Below, in pieces: positions 37,195 through 46,377 of a DNA stretch of 64,000 nucleotides; the first letter of the stretch is position 1; each line of letters opens with the position of its first letter. The notes under the pieces are model-generated. The model saw nothing but the letters and a program-made list of their open reading frames with translations, did no database searches and was not told the origin of the DNA. This DNA comes from Pseudoalteromonas caenipelagi (lineage in GTDB: Bacteria > Pseudomonadota > Gammaproteobacteria > Enterobacterales > Alteromonadaceae), in contig NZ_JABBPG010000007.1 of the NCBI RefSeq assembly GCF_013140855.1, positions 62,001 through 126,000 on the forward strand, in the 5' to 3' direction. The translations under genes and the position numbers were made by a program.

Positions 37195-38394
37195 TTCATA
37201 TAGTTTGTTATCAGCTTCTTTTAATAACTCGTCTATCTTTGGTTCTTGCATTGATACAAATCCAGCAGAGACAGTAAATGGTATATTATGCGTTGTAAAT
37301 GAAGCGCTATTGAGTTCTATATATTTGCGAAATAGCTCTAGTTGTTTTGTGTTTTCTTGCTCACTATTGTCATTAAAGTAAACAACAAACTCTTCTCCAC
37401 CTAGCCTTGCTAATAGTTGTTCAGGAAAAAACTTATCAAATGCTTGAGCCAGCGCAACCAGTACATCGTCACCGGCATCATGACCGTAATTATCATTAAT
37501 ATGCTTAAAGTGATCGATGTCTATCATGGCGACTTGGCTAGCTTGATTGTTGACAGTGCGTATTCTTTGGTATTTTTTGGCGTGTTCGAAAAAATATCTA
37601 CGATTGGGAAGCTTGGTTAAATAGTCGGTATTTGCTTGTAATCTTATGGTGGCGATTTGGTCTAGCATATCGACGTTTAAACTCAGTCGACAATAAAACT
37701 CTTCTGGATTAAATGGTTTTCGTAAGTAATCATTCGCTCCGCTTTTTAGAAAGCGTGCTGATAAGTGCGGAGAGTCTGAACCAGATACACCTATAATGAC
37801 TTTATCTTCATTGCTGTACAAGCGACGAATTTCTGCACATAACTCGTCGCCTTTCATTCTTGGCATTTCATTATCGGCGATAATGACCGAGATATCAGGG
37901 TGTTGCTGTAATACTTCGAGTGCTTCTACACCGTCTTTAGCCTCTAGCACTTGATACTTATGCCGATAAAGTAAGCTACAAATATATAACCTTGCATGAC
38001 GAGAATCTTCGACCACCAAAACTTTTACCATCTCATTGCGAGGTAAGCGGGTAAGTTGCTTTTTTAAATAGTGATAGGCTTGCTTATTTTCTTTAGTGAT
38101 GTAATCAATGATGGCATATTTATCGACTATTTCCCTAGTCCGTTTATCAATATTACCAGTCATTACGATGGTTGGGATCTCCGCATTTACCGTAACGGGA
38201 ATAGCTTCACCTAGGGGAGCATCGGGTAGAATAAAATCAACAACTGCGCAAAAATAATGATGCTCACTCATTAATGCCTGTGCTTGCGCCAATGACGATG
38301 CAATATCGGCTTCATAACCACAAGATATCGCAATGTGTTTTTGTACTTTTGCGATGGTCGGCGTATCTTCTATGATAAGTACTCTACGGGTCAC
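37159..38394 (-). CDS. Double-receiver GGDEF response regulator (diguanylate cyclase)
   Basis: A 411-residue cytoplasmic protein with two receiver domains, about 3-118 and 125-245, then a GGDEF domain (about 260-410). The first receiver has FCAVVDFILPDAP and the second SVIIADNEMPRMKGDE, each keeping a phospho-acceptor Asp. The GGDEF signature is GGEEF with the DIDHFKHINDNYGHDAGDDVL metal/nucleotide region, so it should be active; no RxxD I-site is evident. GTG 38394 is chosen because AAGG lies eight bases upstream and the protein then starts with a receiver strand; the frame is open to TTG 38445. No cognate kinase is adjacent. Confidence 0.87.
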   Translation of the reverse strand: MTRRVLIIEDTPTIAKVQKHIAISCGYEADIASSLAQAQALMSEHHYFCAVVDFILPDAPLGEAIPVTVNAEIPTIVMTGNIDKRTREIVDKYAIIDYITKENKQAYHYLKKQLTRLPRNEMVKVLVVEDSRHARLYICSLLYRHKYQVLEAKDGVEALEVLQQHPDISVIIADNEMPRMKGDELCAEIRRLYSNEDKVIIGVSGSDSPHLSARFLKSGANDYLRKPFNPEEFYCRLSLNVDMLDQIATIRLQANTDYLTKLPNRRYFFEHAKKYQRIRTVNNQASQVAMIDIDHFKHINDNYGHDAGDDVLVALAQAFDKFFPEQLLARLGGEEFVVYFNDNSEQENTKQLELFRKYIELNSASFTTHNIPFTVSAGFVSMQEPKIDELLKEADNKLYEAKELGRNRVIL

Positions 38395-38578
38395 TAAGCT
38401 GGCCTTGTTATATTTTTGTGCACATTTAAGTTGTAAACTGATCAACTCTAAAATGCAATAAATGTTAATCAGTTAGTATGCCAAGTTTAGTATAAAATTA
38501 AGGCTAAAAATAGTCTGTTTAGTCGTTGTAGGCGCATAGCGTAAAGTGGGGTGCGCCGAGCAGGCGCACCTGATGGGA

Positions 38579-38947
38579 TTACACTTCGTCGTCAGCGCTA
38601 TATGCTGGAGTATACGAGTCTGGTACTGATTTTGAGCGGCCAAACAATGTGTGAAACTTTGTTTTGCAGGTTGTGAGCTTTAAATATTTAGCCCAAGCAC
38701 GCTCAATGACATTGCTTGGCGGGAGCTGTCCTTCCATGACATTAACAAATTGTAGTTGAAAACTATTTTGTGGTTCGCAGTCTTTGTTGTATAAGCTTTT
38801 TAGTAGTACACCGTGTTGTTCAAGAGCCTGAGCTTCGGCGAGCGTAAAGTGTCCGCTGCGGCTAAAGCCTCTTGGAAAATTGGCATCGTCATAAAAAGCG
38901 CGAGGGCTTACAAAAGCATTGCGTAAATTCGCTAGGTTCTGATCCAT
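38579..38947 (-). CDS. maoP: MaoP/YifE-family protein (DUF413)
   Basis: A 122-residue protein matching E. coli YifE/MaoP through FYDDANFPRGFSRSGHFTLAEA, QALEQHG, VIERAWAKYLK and KTKFHTLFG. MaoP organises the Ori macrodomain of the E. coli chromosome together with a nearby maoS site. The gene is divergent from hdfR, the same pairing as in E. coli, which strengthens the call. I did not identify a maoS sequence. Confidence 0.87.
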   Translation of the reverse strand: MDQNLANLRNAFVSPRAFYDDANFPRGFSRSGHFTLAEAQALEQHGVLLKSLYNKDCEPQNSFQLQFVNVMEGQLPPSNVIERAWAKYLKLTTCKTKFHTLFGRSKSVPDSYTPAYSADDEV

Positions 38948-39034
38948 AACTCAATCCTCACATTGATATTGGGTGGAGTATGGATCAGGATTCGAATTTT
39001 TTTAAACAAGTTTTTTTTATCGTAAGGAACAAAA

Positions 39035-39880
39035 GTGGACATAGATCTATTAAAAACTTTTGTCGAAGTAGTTAAGACGCGCCATTTCGGTCGCGCAGCA
39101 GAAAATTTATATATAACTCAATCGGCTGTGAGCTTTCGAATTCGCCAGCTAGAGCAATCTTTGGGCGTCAATTTATTCATTCGCCAACGTAATAATATCC
39201 AACTTACCGCGCCAGGTGAAAGGTTATTGCCCCATGCAACTATGATTTTAACTGGTATGCAGCGCGCGAAAGTGGATGTTGCTCTTGCCAATAACATGCA
39301 TAAACAGCTGTCGTTATCTGGTACCCCGAATATTTGGGATGCGTTTTTACAATTTGGTATCAACAATATTGTCGCCGCAATGCCGGGGGTTTCACTTGTG
39401 GCGGAAGTTAAAGCACAACAAGAAAGTACCCGCCTACTATTAGAAAGAACATTGGATTTAGCTGTTTTATTCGACCCCCCTAAAGTAGACGAGCTGGTAG
39501 TCAAACCAATTAGAGACTTGGCAATTATTCCCGTAAGTACGTTTGAGTGTGAAGATGCGTTGGCGTTTTTTAATAATCAATATGTTTATGTTGATTGGGG
39601 GACTGCATTCTCTTTATGGCATGCTAAGCAGTTTTCAGGTAGTACGCCGCCTTATTTTAGAACCAGTACAGGCCGAATTGCACTTGATTTAATTATGCAA
39701 TGTGGTGGTAGTGCTTTTATTCCTCAAGCGTTGGCACAAGATATGATAGAACAGAAAAAACTCTTTCATATTGATTGTGTTGACCAAGTTTCTAGAGAAA
39801 TATTCATTGCATACCATAAAGATAATGAACAAAAGGAACAGATTGAGACAATCACAAAATTACTCGAATCACTGAAATAA
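39035..39880 (+). CDS. hdfR: LysR-family transcription regulator HdfR
   Basis: A 281-residue LysR-type regulator. The N-terminal winged helix (MDIDLLKTFVEVVKTRHFGR, then AENLYITQSAVSFRIRQLEQ) is nearly the same as HdfR, and an effector-binding domain follows (about 90-280). In E. coli HdfR represses the flagellar master operon flhDC and affects other genes; targets here are unknown. It is divergent from maoP with 87 bases between. Confidence 0.9.
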   Translation: MDIDLLKTFVEVVKTRHFGRAAENLYITQSAVSFRIRQLEQSLGVNLFIRQRNNIQLTAPGERLLPHATMILTGMQRAKVDVALANNMHKQLSLSGTPNIWDAFLQFGINNIVAAMPGVSLVAEVKAQQESTRLLLERTLDLAVLFDPPKVDELVVKPIRDLAIIPVSTFECEDALAFFNNQYVYVDWGTAFSLWHAKQFSGSTPPYFRTSTGRIALDLIMQCGGSAFIPQALAQDMIEQKKLFHIDCVDQVSREIFIAYHKDNEQKEQIETITKLLESLK

Positions 39881-40094
39881 TGTCATTTATATATCTTTTT
39901 TATGACATGTTTTCTTTTTAGGTAATATCTGTAACTCCTTGTAGTAAGGTTGATATTTTTATTTGTTTCCAAAAAATTTCATTTTTAAGACTGTTTTTTT
40001 ACTTAATTTCGCGTGGTGTAATATTTTTGTCATTTAGCGCTGGCACACTGCGCATGTTCAAAAATTAACGTGTTGCGATATTGAGGAAATACAC

Positions 40095-41024
40095 ATGAAA
40101 CTGACTAATTCTGCACTTTTGCTCTCTGTTTTGAGTGCTTTGTCATTAAATGCCTACGCTGATGTATCAGTGTACGGTAAAGCGAACGTTTCACTGCAAT
40201 CAAGTGATGACGGTGAAGGGTCTGCAACAGAGATCAAAAGCAATGCGTCTCGCTTGGGCTTCAAAGGCGCACAGAAGTTGGAAGGTGGTTTAGACGTTAT
40301 CTATAAGTTAGAGTTTCAAGTGGACTTATCTGACGCTGATTCAAAGAACGGAAAAGACAACATCACTGCACGTAACCAATATGTTGGTGTAAAAGGCAGC
40401 TTTGGTGAAGTAGTGATTGGTCGTAATGATACCGCGTTTAAACAGTCGCAAGGCAAGCTTGACTTATTTAATGACCTAGAAGGTGATATTAAAAACCTTT
40501 TCAAAGGTGAAAACCGTTTAGGCAACTCTATTTCATATAAATCAGCAAGTTTTAACGGTTTCAAAGTATTAGGCACTTATATCGCTGAAGATAAGAAAGA
40601 TGGCGAAAACGGTTTTTCAACTGCATTAATATATGGTGATAGTGGTTTGAAAAAATCTTCTATTTACGCAGCTGTTGCCGTTGATAGTGAAGTAAATGGC
40701 CGTGACGCAGTGCGTTTTGCGGTGCAAGGTAAAGTGGCTGACTTTAAACTGGGTGCTATGTATCAAACTCAAGAGAAAGTTGATGGTTCTGAAGAAGCAG
40801 ATGGCTACATGCTAAACGCGGCATACAGTTTCGGTGCCAACACGTTAAAAGCACAATATCAAGTACTAGACTTTGATCAAGGTGACAAGCTAGACGGTGT
40901 ATCGGTTGGTATCGATCATAAGTTGAATAAAGTAACTAAGCTATATGGTTTTTACTCAACGTTTGATGGTGATAACCAAGTTGAGCGTGATTACCTAGGT
41001 TTAGGTATTGAATACAAATTCTAA
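40095..41024 (+). CDS. General Gram-negative porin
   Basis: A 309-residue outer-membrane porin with a signal peptide (about 1-22, LNAYA) and the classical start DVSVYGKANVSLQSSDDGEG. Amphipathic strands follow, with the family's NASRLGFKGAQKLEGGLDVIYKLEFQ and NQYVGVKGSFGEVVIGRNDT, and a terminal GLGIEYKF with Phe last. It is probably trimeric and admits small solutes. It is monocistronic, followed by a strong terminator. Confidence 0.92.
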   Translation: MKLTNSALLLSVLSALSLNAYADVSVYGKANVSLQSSDDGEGSATEIKSNASRLGFKGAQKLEGGLDVIYKLEFQVDLSDADSKNGKDNITARNQYVGVKGSFGEVVIGRNDTAFKQSQGKLDLFNDLEGDIKNLFKGENRLGNSISYKSASFNGFKVLGTYIAEDKKDGENGFSTALIYGDSGLKKSSIYAAVAVDSEVNGRDAVRFAVQGKVADFKLGAMYQTQEKVDGSEEADGYMLNAAYSFGANTLKAQYQVLDFDQGDKLDGVSVGIDHKLNKVTKLYGFYSTFDGDNQVERDYLGLGIEYKF

Positions 41025-41044
41025 TTAAATAGCAGACTCCCAGC

Positions 41045-41072
41045 AAAAAGGCTCACATTGTGAGCCTTTTTT
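41045..41072. terminator. Bidirectional Rho-independent terminator
   Basis: GGCTCAC (41050-41056) and GTGAGCC (41060-41066) pair around ATT, with A5 to the left and T6 to the right. It ends the porin gene on the plus strand and the trhP-yfhL operon on the minus strand. Confidence 0.9.
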
Positions 41073-41088
41073 CGTTGTGTATCTTGGG

Positions 41089-41340
41089 TCAACTTTGGCC
41101 AGTTAGGCGCAAATATTTCTCAGCTAAAGTATCTAAGTCTTCTTTATGATTCGGATCTGGCTTGATGCAGTCAATCGGGCAAACACTGACACATGTTGGC
41201 GTATCATAATGGCCAACACATTCAGTGCATTTATCTGGGTCAATCTCATATATCTTTTCACCAAAATAAATGGCCTGATTAGGGCATTCAGGATCGCACA
41301 TATCACAATTGATACACTTAGAGTTGATCATCAAGGCCAT
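41089..41340 (-). CDS. yfhL: YfhL-family 2[4Fe-4S] ferredoxin
   Basis: An 83-residue ferredoxin with two cluster motifs, CINCDMCDPECPNQA near the N-terminus and CTECVGHYDTPTCVSVCP in the middle. The second has the enlarged spacing characteristic of the Alvin (YfhL) type. The start is ALMINSKCINCDMC. It follows trhP by two bases on the same strand, so the two are co-expressed, consistent with a role in electron supply to that tRNA-modification step (inference). Confidence 0.92.
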   Translation of the reverse strand: MALMINSKCINCDMCDPECPNQAIYFGEKIYEIDPDKCTECVGHYDTPTCVSVCPIDCIKPDPNHKEDLDTLAEKYLRLTGQS

Positions 41341-41342
41341 GG

Positions 41343-42701
41343 TTAGGCCTTTTTGAACGGATTACGTGTATCTTGGTTGTTGTCTAAATTACGCATAAGT
41401 ATGGCGTGATCTAAGTTGATGTCTTCAGGCAGTGGGATCTTAACAATGTGACCTGAGCCTTTGGCATCATCAATACGCTCACCTTTTTTGTTTTCCATAT
41501 GCTCAAGATTAAACGAGATGTTTCCTTGTGGTGTCATAAGTTCAAGGCTGTGACCGGTACAGAATTTGTTTTTAACATCAATTTCAACAAGACCATTGTC
41601 GTGGCGACCAAGCACTTCACCCACAAACTGCTGCTTGTCTGACACCGAGTGGCCATATTCATAGTTTTGATAGTCTTGATGTGTATGGCGCTTTAAAAAG
41701 CCTTCGGTATAGCCACGATGCGCTAGGTTTTCCAACGTATGCATTAGGTTAGGATCAAATGGTTTACCCGCAACAGCATCATTAATGGCTTTGCGATAAA
41801 CCTGTGCGGTACGTGCGACATAGTAAAAAGATTTGGTTCGCCCCTCAATTTTTAAGCTATGGACGCCCATTTTGGTCAGCTGATCAACATACTGCACAGC
41901 ACGTAAGTCTTTAGAGTTCATGATGTATGTGCCATGCTCATCTTCAAAAGCTGGCATATACTCTCCGGGGCGACCTTGCTCTTCAAGCATAAATACTTCT
42001 GATGTTGGCTGGCCTTCACCGAGTGTTGGGATCACAGCCTTAGGGTCGATTTTATGAACCACATCACCCGTGTCGGTTTCTTTTGCTGGTTTTACGTCAT
42101 ATTCCCAGCGACAAGCATTGGTGCAAGTGCCTTGGTTGGGATCGCGTTTATTGATGTAACCAGACAATAAACAGCGGCCTGAATAGGCCATACATAAAGC
42201 GCCATGAACAAATACTTCTAGCTCAGTTTGCGGGCATAACTGGCGAATTTCAGCGATCTCTTCTAGTGACAGTTCTCGGGATAAGATCACGCGCTCTATA
42301 CCTTGTTTGGCCCAAAACTGCACACTAGCGTAGTTCACTGCGTTGGCCTGTACGGATAAATGAATTGGCATGTCAGGCCATTTGTCACGTACTAGCATGA
42401 TTAAACCTGGGTCTGACATGATCAATGCATCGGGTTGCATGGCGATAACGGGCTCAATATCACGTAAGTAAGTTTTTACTTTACTGTTGTGCGGTGCAAT
42501 ATTAGATACTACATAGAGCTTTTTGTTTTGTTGATGCGCTTCATTTATGCCTAATGCGAGGTTGTCTAAGTCAAACTCGTTGTTACGCACACGTAAGCTG
42601 TAACGTGGTTGACCGGCGTAAACTGCATCTGCGCCATACGCAAAAGCGTAACGCATATTCTTTAAACTACCCGCAGGTGAAAGGAGTTCTGGTACAAACA
42701 T
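41343..42701 (-). CDS. trhP: tRNA 5-hydroxyuridine hydroxylation protein TrhP (U32 peptidase family, YegQ)
   Basis: A 452-residue U32-family protein required in E. coli for hydroxylation of U34 in tRNA. Landmarks are PELLSPAGSLKNMRYAFAYG, VHGALCMAYSGRCLLSGYIN, the Cys-containing NQGTCTNACRWEY and KIEGRTKSFYYVARTAQVYR. The ATG at 42701 has a GAGG site eight bases upstream; the frame extends six codons further to 42719 but lacks a site. It forms a two-gene operon with yfhL. Confidence 0.93.
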   Translation of the reverse strand: MFVPELLSPAGSLKNMRYAFAYGADAVYAGQPRYSLRVRNNEFDLDNLALGINEAHQQNKKLYVVSNIAPHNSKVKTYLRDIEPVIAMQPDALIMSDPGLIMLVRDKWPDMPIHLSVQANAVNYASVQFWAKQGIERVILSRELSLEEIAEIRQLCPQTELEVFVHGALCMAYSGRCLLSGYINKRDPNQGTCTNACRWEYDVKPAKETDTGDVVHKIDPKAVIPTLGEGQPTSEVFMLEEQGRPGEYMPAFEDEHGTYIMNSKDLRAVQYVDQLTKMGVHSLKIEGRTKSFYYVARTAQVYRKAINDAVAGKPFDPNLMHTLENLAHRGYTEGFLKRHTHQDYQNYEYGHSVSDKQQFVGEVLGRHDNGLVEIDVKNKFCTGHSLELMTPQGNISFNLEHMENKKGERIDDAKGSGHIVKIPLPEDINLDHAILMRNLDNNQDTRNPFKKA

Positions 42702-42908
42702 GATAAAAACCTCATACATCGAACTGGTTACAAGCCAGCTGTTGGGGTCAAAATTGACTCGAAATAAAAAAGCGGCGCAGTATAAATCAGCATCGAAAAA
42801 GCGCTTTTGATTTAGATCATGATTTGTTTTATTCAGAATTAAGTTTACTCACGCATGGACCTAACCACATTACAGGTAAATGTAGTAGGTTTTTGCAGCT
42901 AAAACGCG

Positions 42909-42914
42909 TATAAT
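42909..42914 (+). promoter_or_regulatory. Probable -10 box of the ndk promoter
   Basis: A perfect TATAAT is followed at once by a GC-rich discriminator (TCGCGCCCG), a pattern typical of growth-rate-controlled promoters. The -35 is not clear: at 17 bases upstream the sequence is TAGGTT. The ndk ATG lies 45 bases downstream of the -10 start, with a GGAG ribosome site. Confidence 0.5.
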
Positions 42915-42956
42915 TCGCGCCCGTCAATAATCACAAACTATTTTGGAGCAAAAAAG

Positions 42957-43388
42957 ATGGCTTTAGAGCGTACTTTTTCAATCATCAAGCCTGATGCGGT
43001 AGCTAAAAACCACATCGGTGCAATCTATAACCGTTTCGAATCAGCTGGTCTTAAGATCGTTGCTTCTAAAATGGTTCACCTTTCTCAAGAGAAAGCTGAA
43101 GGTTTCTACGCAGAGCACAAAGAGCGTCCTTTCTTCGGTGCTTTAGTTTCTTTCATGACTTCTGGTCCAGTTAAGGTTCAGGTTCTTGAAGGTGAAGATG
43201 CAGTTCGTAAGAACCGTGAAATCATGGGTGCTACTAACCCTGCTGAAGCACTAGCTGGTACTTTACGTGCTGACTACGCAGACAGCATCGATGAAAACGC
43301 AGTACACGGTTCAGATGCACCTGAGTCAGCTGCTCGCGAAATCGCTTACTTCTTCGCTGAAGAAGAGCTTTGCCCACGTACTCGTTAA
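42957..43388 (+). CDS. ndk: Nucleoside-diphosphate kinase
   Basis: A 143-residue enzyme transferring phosphate between nucleoside tri- and diphosphates via a phospho-His. It shows the [12 protein letters not shown] start, the active-site histidine in [13 protein letters not shown] and the ADYADSI nucleotide-site segment. Codon use is strongly biased, fitting high expression. It opens the conserved ndk-rlmN-pilW-rodZ-ispG-hisS block and has its own terminator. Confidence 0.98.
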   Translation: MALERTFSIIKPDAVAKNHIGAIYNRFESAGLKIVASKMVHLSQEKAEGFYAEHKERPFFGALVSFMTSGPVKVQVLEGEDAVRKNREIMGATNPAEALAGTLRADYADSIDENAVHGSDAPESAAREIAYFFAEEELCPRTR

Positions 43389-43414
43389 TTTCGAGTTTAT
43401 GAGCAAATGAAAGA

Positions 43415-43436
43415 AGGGCTTTCGAGCCCTTTTTTT
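43415..43436 (+). terminator. Rho-independent terminator of ndk
   Basis: AGGGCT and AGCCCT pair around a stable TTCG tetraloop, followed by six more T. It lies 27 bases after the ndk stop. Confidence 0.93.
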
Positions 43437-43464
43437 CGTATCGAATACTTCGTATCGAATACTT
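43437..43464. repeat. Two perfect tandem copies of a 14-base unit
   Basis: CGTATCGAATACTT occurs at 43437-43450 and again, without gap or mismatch, at 43451-43464. It lies between the ndk terminator and a second stem-loop, and may be a local slippage duplication. Confidence 0.85.
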
Positions 43465-43498
43465 TGCTAAATGCTTATGCTGTTGAGCATTTAGCAAA
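43463..43498. terminator. 13-bp perfect stem-loop upstream of rlmN
   Basis: TTTGCTAAATGCT (43463-43475) and AGCATTTAGCAAA (43486-43498) pair perfectly around a 10-base loop. There is no T run downstream, so it may stop read-through only weakly, act as an operator, or be a structured RNA element in front of rlmN. Confidence 0.4.
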
Positions 43499-43591
43499 AC
43501 AATTCGCTAAGATTGTTATTGTTGCATGTTTTTTGTACAATGTGCGGCTGCCTTACTAATGTTATACCGTCACTTGAATTGAGGTTGTTTC

Positions 43592-44728
43592 ATGGCCACT
43601 ACAGAAAAAAAGATTAATTTGCTTGATTTAAACCGCGAGGGCATGCGAGAGCTATTTGCGTCGTTTGGCGAAAAGCCGTTTCGTGCTGATCAAGTAATGA
43701 AATGGATCTACCATTTCGGCGTGGATGACTTCGAGCAAATGAGTAACATTAATAAAAAGCTCAAAGCAAAGTTAGCGGCTGAATGCGAGGTTAGAGCGCC
43801 TGAAATCTCGGTCAAGCAAGTGGCCAGCGATGGCACTATAAAATACGCTTTGTTGCTTGATGGCGGGCAAGAAGTTGAAACCGTTTGGATCCCTGAAAAA
43901 GAGCGTGCGACGTTATGTGTGTCTTCTCAAGTGGGATGTGCGTTGGAGTGTACGTTCTGTTCTACTGCGCAACAAGGCTTTAACCGCAACTTAAAAGTGT
44001 CGGAGATCATTGGTCAAGTATGGCGTGTTGCAAAAGATATTGGTCTTCATGATGGCGATAGCACTAAGCGTCCTGTCACTAACGTGGTGATGATGGGGAT
44101 GGGAGAGCCGTTGCTTAACCTTAACAACGTTGTGCCTGCAATGGAGTTAATGATGGACGATTGGGCGTTTGGCTTGTCGAAACGTCGCGTGACATTGAGT
44201 ACTTCAGGGGTCGTACCTGCACTTGATATTCTGAAAGAAAAAATTGATGTTGCACTGGCGATTTCATTACACGCACCAAACAACGAATTGCGTGATGTAC
44301 TAGTGCCAATTAACAAAAAGTACCCAATTGAAGAGTTTTTGGCTGCATGTCGTCGTTACATCGACGGTTCAAAAGCGAATAAAGATGTGACCATTGAATA
44401 CGTGATGTTGCAGGGCGTAAACGACAGTACGGATCATGCTCATGAGTTGGTAAAAGTACTTAAAGGTACACCATCGAAAATTAACCTTATTCCGTTTAAC
44501 CCATTCCCAGGTAATGAATATGGTCGCTCAAGTAATAGTCGTATAGATCGCTTCTCAAAAGTGTTACAAGCGGCAGGTTTAACCTGTATTGTGCGTCGTA
44601 CTCGCGGGGATGATATTGATGCCGCATGTGGTCAATTAGTGGGTGATGTGGTAGACAGAACTAAGCGTTTGGCTAAAAAGCAGCAACGTGAAGATAATGC
44701 TATTGCTGTTAAGGTCAGTGCGAATTAA
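43592..44728 (+). CDS. rlmN: 23S rRNA (A2503-C2)/tRNA (A37-C2) methyltransferase RlmN
   Basis: A radical-SAM dual-specificity RNA methyltransferase (378 residues). The cluster motif is [11 protein letters not shown], and [10 protein letters not shown] is the SAM-binding GEP motif. The C-terminal cysteine in [12 protein letters not shown] is the methyl-accepting residue region. Start and length match E. coli RlmN. It is followed by a terminator-like hairpin before pilW. Confidence 0.97.
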   Translation: MATTEKKINLLDLNREGMRELFASFGEKPFRADQVMKWIYHFGVDDFEQMSNINKKLKAKLAAECEVRAPEISVKQVASDGTIKYALLLDGGQEVETVWIPEKERATLCVSSQVGCALECTFCSTAQQGFNRNLKVSEIIGQVWRVAKDIGLHDGDSTKRPVTNVVMMGMGEPLLNLNNVVPAMELMMDDWAFGLSKRRVTLSTSGVVPALDILKEKIDVALAISLHAPNNELRDVLVPINKKYPIEEFLAACRRYIDGSKANKDVTIEYVMLQGVNDSTDHAHELVKVLKGTPSKINLIPFNPFPGNEYGRSSNSRIDRFSKVLQAAGLTCIVRRTRGDDIDAACGQLVGDVVDRTKRLAKKQQREDNAIAVKVSAN

Positions 44729-44772
44729 TACACAAAGCAGTGTAAAAAAGCACCTGGCGATATTTTAAATAG

Positions 44773-44811
44773 GTCCTTATGATAAAAAATAGATGAATCA
44801 TAAGGACTTTT
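44773..44811 (+). terminator. Probable terminator between rlmN and pilW
   Basis: GTCCTTATGAT (44773-44783) and ATCATAAGGAC (44797-44807) form a perfect 11-bp stem with a 13-base loop, followed by TTTT. pilW would then need its own promoter, or depend on read-through. Confidence 0.7.
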
Positions 44812-44853
44812 AGGTAGTATAAGGGCACAGTGTTATTACATAAAGGGTCGTGC

Positions 44854-46377
44854 ATGCGTTCTTGCTTGATTTCTATCGTTGCAATCGGTTTATTATCTGG
44901 GTGTGTTACTGAAACAAGTTCAGTCACCAGAAATAAGCCTAATGTACGAAACGAAGTAAATAACCAAGAAGCCGCTAAAACGCGCATTACTCTGGCTTTG
45001 CAATATTTGCGCTCAGGTAATACAAGTCAAGCAAAGTATAACCTTGAAAAGGCATTACAGCTTGCGCCTGACCTGCCTCAAGGTCATTATTCTTTGGCAT
45101 ATTACTACGAACAAGTAGGTGAAGATGGGCGAGCTCGCAAAGCTTATCAAAAGGCGCTTAGTATCGCTCCTAATGACCCAAATACCCTCAATAATTATGG
45201 TACGTTCTTGTGTCGTATTGGTGAATATCAAGCAGCCAGCGAGCAGTTTTTTAAAGCCATCGACGTGCCTAGTTATCTGCGAGTATCGCGCAGCTATGAA
45301 AATTTAGCGCTATGTGCCATAAAACAAGATAACTTTTCAAAAGCTGAAGACTACCTTAATAGTGCGATTGCACATGATGGTCGCAGTCAGTCTGCACTCA
45401 TTGGTTTAGCTGCTCTGTTTTATGCTAAAAGTGATTTACATCAAGCAATGGGAGTATTAGAAAATTACTCCGATAAAGGCTTTGTTTCACCACGAAGTAT
45501 GCTTTTGCAGCATCTTTTGCACGTTAGTATGGGACATCTGCAAAAGGCACAAGAAACCGCTGATTTGCTGATTCAAACGTACCCTGATTCTTTTCAAGCG
45601 AAAGCATTATTGAATGAGCAAATTCATAACAATGAGTTTGCTCATTTGAAAGAGCAGTATCGTTTAGCTCAGCTTAAAAAAATAACTCAAAAATCGCCTT
45701 CTCATTTATCCCTCCAGCCAAAAATAAAGGTTAAGCGTAAGGTGATTGATGAGGCTGCGACGCAAATGCCTAAATCGCAAAGCATGTCATTGCGACCTGA
45801 TACGCAATTCACAGCGGGTTCAGCAGCAAAACCTACTATGGCGAGCGAGCAAAAATTAGCGGGTTCTTCAAGTGTGGCAACTGCTCCAATAAAGGACCAA
45901 GTGCAGGTTGAGCAAACCAGTGAAAGTATTGTTCGTTTTTACGAACCTGATCCGAACGACGTGCAATTTGGTAAAGTAGCAACGAGCCTAACTAAAACGG
46001 CACGAGCTTTTGAAGAAAATGTGCAAAACTTACCTCTAGTGAACGAAAAAGTAAGTGCACCAAAAGTACCATTTCATATAATACAAGCTGGCGAAAACGT
46101 ATTTAGTTTGTCGGTCAGATACGATATTAAGTTGGTTGATTTACTGCGTTGGAATAGCTTAAAAGAATCAGATAGGGTGAATGCTGGGCAGAAAATTTAT
46201 CTAAATAACCCTGCAACAATGCATACTATTCAAGCAGGAGATACTTTATTCAAAATAGCGACTCAACATGGATTGTTGATCGACGATTTAATGCGATGGA
46301 ATGAATTAACACCGGATGTGGCCTTAAAAGAAGGTCATGGATTACTGATTGTGAACCCTGATAGTTACGTTTTATGA
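44854..46377 (+). CDS. pilW: Type IV pilus lipoprotein PilW/PilF with two C-terminal LysM domains
   Basis: A 507-residue outer-membrane lipoprotein (lipobox LLSGC). TPR repeats span about 35-260 (ALQYLRSGNTSQAKYNLEKA, AYQKALSIAPNDPNTLNNYG) as in PilF/PilW, the pilotin that assembles the PilQ secretin. A low-complexity linker (about 285-410) follows. Two LysM-like modules come last: FHIIQAGENVFSLSVRYDIK near 408 and MHTIQAGDTLFKIATQHGLL near 455, predicted to bind peptidoglycan. Ordinary PilF is about 250 residues, so the C-terminal half is an added module. ATG 44854 has AAAGGG upstream and yields the lipoprotein start. It overlaps rodZ by four bases. Confidence 0.88.
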   Translation: MRSCLISIVAIGLLSGCVTETSSVTRNKPNVRNEVNNQEAAKTRITLALQYLRSGNTSQAKYNLEKALQLAPDLPQGHYSLAYYYEQVGEDGRARKAYQKALSIAPNDPNTLNNYGTFLCRIGEYQAASEQFFKAIDVPSYLRVSRSYENLALCAIKQDNFSKAEDYLNSAIAHDGRSQSALIGLAALFYAKSDLHQAMGVLENYSDKGFVSPRSMLLQHLLHVSMGHLQKAQETADLLIQTYPDSFQAKALLNEQIHNNEFAHLKEQYRLAQLKKITQKSPSHLSLQPKIKVKRKVIDEAATQMPKSQSMSLRPDTQFTAGSAAKPTMASEQKLAGSSSVATAPIKDQVQVEQTSESIVRFYEPDPNDVQFGKVATSLTKTARAFEENVQNLPLVNEKVSAPKVPFHIIQAGENVFSLSVRYDIKLVDLLRWNSLKESDRVNAGQKIYLNNPATMHTIQAGDTLFKIATQHGLLIDDLMRWNELTPDVALKEGHGLLIVNPDSYVL

